28,030 nt of DNA from a candidate division WOR-3 bacterium. Its GTDB lineage: Bacteria; SDB-A. Below, one piece after another: positions 22,863 to 28,030 of this stretch (the first letter of the stretch is position 1; each line of letters opens with the position of its first letter). A model generated the notes under the pieces. It saw nothing but the letters and a program-made list of their open reading frames with translations. It did not search any database and was not told the DNA's origin. The DNA lies in NCBI GenBank assembly GCA_016926475.1, contig JAFGON010000060.1, positions 1-28,030 of the forward strand, written 5' to 3'. The position numbers and the translations under genes are program-made.

Positions 22863-23759
22863 ATGGTCAGAACAATGGAAGAACTTGTAAAAAAGTCGCT
22901 TTCAACTGGGAAAAAGCGGTTGGCGGTAGCCTGCGCTGAAGATGAAAACATACTCAGAGCTGTCGCTGAATCCGTTGAAATTGGCCTTACTTCCCCCGTT
23001 CTTTTCGGAGACAAGAAGAAAATACTATATTTGCTCGAAGAATACGGTTTTGACCCCGATAATTTAGAAATAGTGAATGCTCTCGATCAAAACCAAGCCG
23101 CAAGGGATGCGGTCAGATCTGTCAGCTCCGGCGAAAACGATTTTCTGATGAAAGGTTTGCTCTCCACTTCGCTGTTTTTAAAAGCGGTCCTAGACAAAGA
23201 AATTGGATTGAGGTCGACCGGGCTCCTCTCTCATGCCGCCATTCTCTCTCTCCCTTCATACCACAAACTTCTGATCATCACAGACGGAGGAATGAATGAA
23301 CACCCAGACCTGTCGACGAAAATTAAAATTTTAGAAAACTCACTTTTTCTGTGCGGCAAATTGGATATAGAATCTCCAAAAATTGCCGTTCTCGCCGGGG
23401 TGGAAACAATTTCAGAAAAACAACCTGAGACCCTCGACGCCGCTCAGATGAGCAAGATGAATTCTTCAGGACAGATAAAAAATTGCGTCGTCGACGGACC
23501 TCTGGCGATCGACGTAGCCGTTTCTGAAAAATCGGCGAATCATAAAGGCATTAAATCTCCAATCGCAGGTGACTCTGATGTCCTTCTCGTGCCTTCGATG
23601 GCGGCTGGCAACATGCTCGCAAAATCACTTATATACTTCGCAGGAGCCAAAGCAGCCGGTTCGATATTGGGAACCTCCAAGCCGGTCGTAATGCTTTCAA
23701 GATCCGACGAACCCGAGACAAAACTAAATTCAATCGCCCTGGGAGCTTTACTGTCGTGA
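22863..23759 (+). CDS. ptb: Phosphate butyryl/acetyltransferase family protein
   Basis: The 298-residue protein matches the Ptb branch of the phosphotransacetylase family in length and layout. It has an N-terminal KKRLAVACAEDE segment, a central FLMKGLLSTS stretch, then GLLSHAAILSLPSYHKLLIITDGG. Later come AVLAGVETISEKQPETLDAA, VDGPLAIDVAV, and a C-terminal DVLLVPSMAAGNMLAKSLIYFA. These enzymes exchange CoA and phosphate between acyl-CoA and acyl-phosphate. Placed after the oxidoreductase, it would take the acyl-CoA made there so that a kinase could make ATP; no butyrate or acetate kinase gene is in the window. GGAGG lies six bases before the ATG. Short- and branched-chain acyl groups are both possible. 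Confidence 0.9.
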   Translation: MVRTMEELVKKSLSTGKKRLAVACAEDENILRAVAESVEIGLTSPVLFGDKKKILYLLEEYGFDPDNLEIVNALDQNQAARDAVRSVSSGENDFLMKGLLSTSLFLKAVLDKEIGLRSTGLLSHAAILSLPSYHKLLIITDGGMNEHPDLSTKIKILENSLFLCGKLDIESPKIAVLAGVETISEKQPETLDAAQMSKMNSSGQIKNCVVDGPLAIDVAVSEKSANHKGIKSPIAGDSDVLLVPSMAAGNMLAKSLIYFAGAKAAGSILGTSKPVVMLSRSDEPETKLNSIALGALLS

Positions 23760-23783
23760 AATCAGGCAAATTTATAATGCGTG

Positions 23784-23812
23784 TTGATTTTGGGACTGGG
23801 TTGACCGATAAT
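23784..23812 (+). promoter_or_regulatory. Candidate promoter of the Crp/Fnr gene
   Basis: TTGATT (23784-23789) is followed after exactly 17 bases by GATAAT (23807-23812), placing a start near 23819, about 25 bases before the ATG. It sits in the 84-base gap after ptb, the widest gap in the plus-strand run. The hexamers also form an inverted TTGATT/AATCAA pair (23784-23789 and 23810-23815). Confidence 0.5.
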
Positions 23813-23843
23813 CAAACCTTTTATAAAAACGGGTGAACTTCCA

Positions 23844-24488
23844 ATGAAAAACGAAGCAGCGGAAAATATTTTGACATTCAAAAAAGGCGACCTGATATTC
23901 AGCGAAGGCGAAATCGGCAGCGAAATGTATTTGATAAAATCCGGCGAAGTAAGAATATACAAGCACACTGGAAGAGTTCAGCACACTCTCGCGATTTTAA
24001 AAGAAGGGAATTTTTTCGGTGAAATGGCTATACTCGACCAGTCCCCCAGATCGGCGGCGGCTGAAGCTTATACCGATGTCGAATTGATAATTTTCGACAA
24101 AGAAGCTTTCGTCTCGCATATAAGAAAGAATCCATTCATAGAATTTGTCGTAAACGAGCTTATTTCAAGATTGAGAACAACATCAAACCAGTTCAAACTC
24201 TTGGCGATACCGGACGATGAACTGCGATTCGCGACCGTTCTATTGAACAAAGCCCAGAGTTTTGCGGAAAAAAAGGATGAAAACAGCGTCGTTCAAATAG
24301 ATATCGACGCCAAGACAATAGCCGCGGGGGTAGGAATAAAAGATACTTTGGCGAAAAAAATCATCGAAAACCTCAAGGAATCCGAAGTGATAAAACTCGA
24401 GGGTGAAAAGATGCTTGTCGACACCGAAAAGTTGAAGGAATTCATAAGATACATAAAACTCAAGACGAGATTTGAAAGCGAAAATTAA
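23844..24488 (+). CDS. Crp/Fnr-family regulator with cyclic-nucleotide-binding domain
   Basis: The 214-residue protein has an N-terminal cNMP-binding beta-barrel (about 8-100), a long dimer helix (about 100-135) and a C-terminal winged-helix domain (about 145-205). The phosphate-binding cassette is seen as FGEMAILDQSPRSAAAEA (58-75). Its glutamate and arginine-serine pair fit the pattern of true cyclic-nucleotide binders. There is no N-terminal cysteine cluster, so it is not an Fnr-type oxygen sensor. The recognition helix region (IAAGVGIKDTLAKKIIENL, 159-177) is not similar to E. coli Crp, so its DNA site cannot be predicted. A weak ribosome site (GGTGA) lies before the ATG; no start codon lies further upstream in frame. 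It may control the operon it sits in. Confidence 0.9.
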   Translation: MKNEAAENILTFKKGDLIFSEGEIGSEMYLIKSGEVRIYKHTGRVQHTLAILKEGNFFGEMAILDQSPRSAAAEAYTDVELIIFDKEAFVSHIRKNPFIEFVVNELISRLRTTSNQFKLLAIPDDELRFATVLLNKAQSFAEKKDENSVVQIDIDAKTIAAGVGIKDTLAKKIIENLKESEVIKLEGEKMLVDTEKLKEFIRYIKLKTRFESEN

Positions 24489-24490
24489 CC

Positions 24491-24898
24491 GTGAATAAGT
24501 GTATTTTTGCAATTCTTCTGGGGTTGACACTGCAATCCTGCAGTAAAGACCCACTTGAGCCTTATCCTAAACCTTTTGCGTCTTTAAAAGTCACACCTGA
24601 AAGCGCATACATTTCAAGCGCTGAATTCACGGTTGACGCATCAGGAAGTTTTTGCGCCGGGTTGTCCTCAGACAATTTATGGGCTAGAGTGAGCTGGGAT
24701 TTTTTCTTCGGGCAGGATTCAAGCATCTGGTGCAACTGGACAGGGTTACAAGCGATTTTAAACTCTCCTCCAACAGTTGTATATAACCTCGACACAAATC
24801 AAACTTTTCCCCTGCTCAAGGTTATCTCTCTCGAAATAGCAAATCCCGACGGAATTTCCGATACAGCGTTTGACACTATAACCATCCTCAGGGATTGA
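24491..24898 (+). CDS. Small lipoprotein with PKD-like domain
   Basis: The frame starts with GTG three bases after the Crp/Fnr stop; there is no ATG alternative. The N-terminus is a lipoprotein signal (hydrophobic ILLGLTLQSC with C17 as the lipidated residue). After it, residues 25-135 look like a single PKD or Ig-like beta sandwich. It has VDASGSF, then VSWDFFF, then VVYNLD, and a last strand LEIANPDGISDTAFDTITI typical of PKD domains. It would sit on the outer face of a membrane. The function is unknown. The gene lies in a tight run between a regulator and DUF1385, 4 bases before the latter, which suggests co-transcription rather than a shared task. Confidence 0.78.
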   Translation: MNKCIFAILLGLTLQSCSKDPLEPYPKPFASLKVTPESAYISSAEFTVDASGSFCAGLSSDNLWARVSWDFFFGQDSSIWCNWTGLQAILNSPPTVVYNLDTNQTFPLLKVISLEIANPDGISDTAFDTITILRD

Positions 24899-24902
24899 CT
24901 TT

Positions 24903-25802
24903 ATGGACAAAATCAAAGTTGGCGGGCAGGCGATTTTAGAAGGCGTTATGATGATTACACCAAAAAGCTGGGGGCTCGCTGTACGTCAGGAAAACGGTGA
25001 AATAATCACTAAGAGTTGGAAAAGAAAATCAGCACTCGACAAAAATTCTTTCGCAAGGCTTCCGGTCATAAGAGGTTTCATAGTCCTTTTTGAGACCCTA
25101 CTGCTCGGGTACAGAGCTCTTGATCTTTCTTCTCAGCTTCTTATGAAAGATCAAAAAAAATCTTGGAAAGACGATTTTATAATGTTTTTTTCTCTGGCCT
25201 TCGCTCTTTTGTTTTTTTTCAGTTTACCTCTGATAATAACAAAATACTCGTTTCCTAATATTTACAAAGACAATCAATTCCTTCTCAACCTCATCGTCGG
25301 ATCATTAAGGCTTGTATTCTTTATACTCTACGTGGCGGGAATCTCTTTTTTAAAAGACGTCAAAAGAGTTTTTCAGTATCACGGAGCGGAGCACAAAGCG
25401 ATTTATTGTTATGAATCAGGGCAGGAGTTGACCCCTGAAAACGCGATAAAATTCGGCAAAGAACACCCTCGATGCGGAACGAGTTTGATACTTGTAACAG
25501 TCGTTTTCGCAATTATTTTCAGCGCTATCTTCGACACGTTTATTTTCAATATCTTCTCTCTGTCCAACACTCCTCTCATCCGAACTGCGGTTCATGTTTT
25601 GTATATTCCTTTCATAGCTGGATTAGCTTATGAATTCAATCGATTCGGATCAAACCACATGAACAACCCCTTTTTCAAAATTCTCGTTTTTCCGGGTTTG
25701 ATAATGCAAAAACTGACGACAAAAACCCCGGACATCGAACAGATGGAAGTCAGCATTGACGCGCTCAAAGCTTCCATCGAGGAGCATGGCGATGCAGTTT
25801 GA
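24903..25802 (+). CDS. DUF1385 (YqhQ-like) membrane protein
   Basis: The 299-residue protein is a clear DUF1385 member. It has GGQAILEGVMMITP (7-20), RLPVIRGF (52-59), QYHGAEHKAIYCYE (158-171) and HPRCGTSLIL (188-197), with about four membrane segments (near 92-112, 128-149, 193-217 and 226-244). The histidine, glutamate and cysteine motifs look like a metal site, but no reaction is established for the family to my knowledge. DUF1385 next to prfA and prmC is a common arrangement in many bacteria, which supports the call. prfA begins inside the last 11 bases of this gene. Confidence 0.93.
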   Translation: MDKIKVGGQAILEGVMMITPKSWGLAVRQENGEIITKSWKRKSALDKNSFARLPVIRGFIVLFETLLLGYRALDLSSQLLMKDQKKSWKDDFIMFFSLAFALLFFFSLPLIITKYSFPNIYKDNQFLLNLIVGSLRLVFFILYVAGISFLKDVKRVFQYHGAEHKAIYCYESGQELTPENAIKFGKEHPRCGTSLILVTVVFAIIFSAIFDTFIFNIFSLSNTPLIRTAVHVLYIPFIAGLAYEFNRFGSNHMNNPFFKILVFPGLIMQKLTTKTPDIEQMEVSIDALKASIEEHGDAV

Positions 25803-26883
25803 ACAGGTCGATTTAACTGGCTTCATCGAAAAGTACAAAACGAAACATAGATCTATCACCCAGGAGATTTCCGACCCTCTTGTTTTCCAAGACCAGAAGA
25901 AATATTTGAAACTTCTTCGAGAAAAATCTGAAATAGATCCGATTATCGAACTTGACCATGAGATCGAGATATTAAAAAACAAGTTAATCGATATAGAGTC
26001 TGTTATCTCTACTGAGGATGAACCGGAAATGGTCGAATTGGCGGAAAATGAAAAGTTCGAAATAGAACAAGCTATAAAACAAAAAAACGAAAAAATGGCT
26101 CTTTACCTGCTACCAAAAGATCCTCTCGATTCAAAAAACATCATTGTTGAAATTAGACCCGCCGCCGGCGGCGAGGAAGCAGCCCTTTTTGCCCAGGACA
26201 TGTTCAGGATGTATCAGAGGTATTCAGAATTGAATTTTTGGAAATTTGACCTAATCGACATGAACAAAACTGAGCTTGGGGGCATAAAAGAGTGTGTCTT
26301 TTCAATCACGGGTAAAAATGTCTTTAAAAAGATGAGGTTTGAATCGGGCGTACACAGGGTTCAAAGAGTTCCAGCGACCGAATCAGGCGGTAGGATCCAC
26401 ACCTCGACTATCACCATCGCGATACTTCCCGAACCAGAAGAAGTCGATATCCAGATTGACCCAAAAGATATCAAGATGGATTTTTTTCATTCCTCCGGTC
26501 CCGGGGGGCAAAACGTCAACAAGCTTTCAACAGCCGTCAGACTCACGTATATCCCCACCGGTTTGGCGGTTGTCTGCCAAGACGAAAGAAGCCAACTCAA
26601 AAATAGGGAAAAAGCTTATAAAGTCCTAAAAGCCAGGCTATACGATTCAAAGTTAAAAGAGGAGACCGCCAAAATTTCAAACCAAAGAAAATCGCAGGTC
26701 GGCACAGGAGACAGGAGCGAGAGAATAAGGACTTACAATTACCCACAGAAAAGGGTGACGGATCACAGAATAAACTTTTCTATACACAGATTAGAAGAAA
26801 TTCTCGACGGCAATTTGGATTTGATCGTTTCCCCTCTGATTCAGAACGAATTCAAAAATAGAATAATTGCCTCGGGCTTATAG
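25792..26883 (+). CDS. prfA: Peptide chain release factor 1
   Basis: RF1 reads UAA and UAG stop codons and triggers release of the finished protein. The start is ATG 25792, which has GGAG seven bases before it; the ATG at 25786 is too close to that site. The 363-residue protein has the RF1 codon-reading tripeptide PAT at 194-196 (RVPATES), which separates it from RF2. It has the catalytic GGQ at 238-240 (SSGPGGQNVNK), and the helical N-terminal domain and length are typical. It overlaps the DUF1385 gene by 11 bases and is followed four bases later by prmC, the methylase that modifies its GGQ glutamine. Confidence 0.97.
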   Translation: MQFEQVDLTGFIEKYKTKHRSITQEISDPLVFQDQKKYLKLLREKSEIDPIIELDHEIEILKNKLIDIESVISTEDEPEMVELAENEKFEIEQAIKQKNEKMALYLLPKDPLDSKNIIVEIRPAAGGEEAALFAQDMFRMYQRYSELNFWKFDLIDMNKTELGGIKECVFSITGKNVFKKMRFESGVHRVQRVPATESGGRIHTSTITIAILPEPEEVDIQIDPKDIKMDFFHSSGPGGQNVNKLSTAVRLTYIPTGLAVVCQDERSQLKNREKAYKVLKARLYDSKLKEETAKISNQRKSQVGTGDRSERIRTYNYPQKRVTDHRINFSIHRLEEILDGNLDLIVSPLIQNEFKNRIIASGL

Positions 26884-26887
26884 TTTT

Positions 26888-27736
26888 ATGAAGACAATAT
26901 CAGAGCTGTTGGAAAACGGCTCGGTAAAATTGGAGAATTCAGGTGTAGAGCCCCCTTTTGACGAGGCGGTATTTCTTTTGTCAAAAGTTTTAAAGACGAA
27001 ACCGGATATACTCCTGGAAAGAAAGAATACTTTTGTAAAACCCGAAAATATTATTCTATACTGCGAATATATCGAAAAAAGAGCAAAAAGAATTCCGAGA
27101 CAATACATCGCAGGAGAGGACAATTTCATGGGCTTGAGAATTCTTTTAGGCCCTGGTGTTTTTATACCACGACCGGAGACCGAGCTACTAGCCCAAAAAG
27201 CTGAAACAATCCTGAGAAACCGCAAGGGGAAAGTAATCGATTGTTTTTCAGGATCAGGGATTCTATCACTGTATCTCGCTTCCCGCTTGCCGGAAATTGA
27301 TGTAATATCCGTTGAGAAATCACAGGACGCAATAGATTGGCAGAAAAAAAACATCTCCCTTTATGCGGACTGTTCAGGTAGAATATCAATAATCAGAACT
27401 GACATACTGCTCTCTTTTAAAAAAAACGAGTCCCTAATTGCCATAATTGCCAATCCTCCTTACATCCCTTCACAATCTATAGCGGATCTGGACCCGGAAG
27501 TCAGAATGCATGAGCCCAGAGAAGCTCTTGACGGAGGTGAAAACGGCTTAGACGTTTTTGGGAGGTTTGTCAGACAATCAAGTGAAATACTCCCAAAGGG
27601 CTCTTTTCTGATCTCGGAAATAGGTTTCGGTCAATACAACCAGGCCTACGGAATACTGAAGGGATCGGGTTTTAATTCCATCAATTTCGAAAAAGACCTT
27701 TCGGGAATAAAAAGAATGGTTATAGCCCAAAAATGA
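26888..27736 (+). CDS. prmC: Release factor glutamine methyltransferase
   Basis: PrmC methylates the GGQ glutamine of release factors with S-adenosylmethionine. The chosen start, ATG 26888, lies four bases past the prfA stop and gives 282 residues. The helical N-terminal domain is at about 1-85. GVFIPRPETELL (90-101) is the substrate-loop motif. The SAM-binding loop reads DCFSGSG (118-124) where most members have D-L-G-T-G-S-G. The NPPY active-site motif is at 189-192. Later REALDGGENGLDVF (211-224) is typical. No clear ribosome site is seen, so it may depend on translation of prfA. Confidence 0.95.
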   Translation: MKTISELLENGSVKLENSGVEPPFDEAVFLLSKVLKTKPDILLERKNTFVKPENIILYCEYIEKRAKRIPRQYIAGEDNFMGLRILLGPGVFIPRPETELLAQKAETILRNRKGKVIDCFSGSGILSLYLASRLPEIDVISVEKSQDAIDWQKKNISLYADCSGRISIIRTDILLSFKKNESLIAIIANPPYIPSQSIADLDPEVRMHEPREALDGGENGLDVFGRFVRQSSEILPKGSFLISEIGFGQYNQAYGILKGSGFNSINFEKDLSGIKRMVIAQK

Positions 27737-27754
27737 ATTTTAACAGAGACAGAC

Positions 27755-28030
27755 ATGGATTTTGAGCTCGTCAGAATATTGGCCAATCCGAAAAAAGACT
27801 ACAAAAAAGTTATTGAACAGATAAAATCATTTTTTCTGAGGGCAAACGTCAAAACCGTCTTCGGTGAAACCCCCCGTGCAGGTGAAGATCTCGTCATATC
27901 TCTTGGAGGGGACGGGACTATGCTGAAGGCGGCAAGATCAGTTATAGATAAAGACGTCCCTATTCTCGGCATCAACCTGGGAAATTTAGGTTTTCTTGCC
28001 GACATAAAAGCTGAAGACACTGAAAATTCA
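27755..28030 (+). CDS. nadK: NAD kinase, N-terminal part (cut by the right edge)
   Basis: An open frame starts at ATG 27755, 18 bases past the prmC stop, and runs to the end of the window (92 codons seen). The ATP/NAD-kinase motif GGDGT is at 51-55 and is followed by [12 protein letters not shown] (72-83), which is diagnostic of NadK. NadK phosphorylates NAD to NADP. The lead to GGDGT is short, as in other compact bacterial NadK proteins. The ribosome site is weak (GAGAC). The C-terminal two thirds lie outside the window. Confidence 0.93.
   Translation, partial: MDFELVRILANPKKDYKKVIEQIKSFFLRANVKTVFGETPRAGEDLVISLGGDGTMLKAARSVIDKDVPILGINLGNLGFLADIKAEDTENS

Noticed and set aside
23756-23836. 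A 26-codon frame starting with GTG that overlaps the ptb stop as GTGA
   Set aside because: It has no recognisable motif, covers the candidate promoter of the regulator gene, and is short enough to be chance.

Overview
The window is a gene-dense bacterial chromosome segment (about 27 protein genes, two cut by the window edges) with moderate-to-low GC content. I see no RNA gene, insertion sequence, CRISPR array, phage or plasmid feature. Gene content points to an anaerobic, peptide- or amino-acid-fermenting bacterium. It encodes a large secreted M14 carboxypeptidase, a glycine-cleavage operon, a ferredoxin-dependent 2-oxoacid oxidoreductase and a phosphate butyryltransferase. The carboxypeptidase ends in a type IX-like (Por) sorting domain, and the left-edge gene resembles the long N-terminal part of GreA-type proteins. 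Together these suggest the FCB group or a nearby candidate phylum such as WOR-3. That placement is an inference from gene content, not from a phylogenetic marker.

Layout, left to right. (1) 1-2176, minus strand: a partial GreA-like/helical-repeat protein and pgi. (2) 2177-2339: divergent AT-rich promoter gap. (3) 2340-4686, plus strand: a degenerate esterase-like protein overlapping a GAF-HD-GYP cyclic-di-GMP phosphodiesterase. (4) 4681-17089, minus strand, a long tightly packed run. Read in its own direction it holds the M14 peptidase, purine nucleoside phosphorylase, miaA, a GT2 glycosyltransferase, ileS (with its own promoter), a cytoplasmic histidine kinase, a REC-DUF4388 response regulator and a thioredoxin-CcdA-like membrane protein. 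(5) 17090-17202: a gap with two face-to-face sigma70-like promoters. (6) 17203-28030, plus strand: gcvT, gcvH, gcvPA, 2-oxoacid:ferredoxin oxidoreductase (ferredoxin subunit, alpha, fused beta-gamma), ptb, a Crp/Fnr regulator, a PKD-like lipoprotein, a DUF1385 protein, prfA, prmC and the start of nadK.

How the parts fit. The secreted peptidase would release amino acids. Glycine cleavage and the oxidoreductase would oxidise amino-acid carbon skeletons to acyl-CoA with reduced ferredoxin, and Ptb would make an acyl-phosphate for ATP synthesis. Two expected partners are absent from the window: gcvPB (the PLP-binding half of the glycine decarboxylase), whose usual place is taken by the oxidoreductase genes, and a butyrate/acetate kinase after ptb. 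The most unusual sequence-level observations are: miaA has no ATG/GTG/TTG start that keeps its P-loop (best start is a CTG overlapping the upstream stop as CTGA); the esterase-like protein has lost its nucleophile serine; and the oxidoreductase beta and gamma subunits are fused. I found no clearly new multi-gene system. The nearest candidate is the mixed gcv-oxidoreductase-ptb operon.
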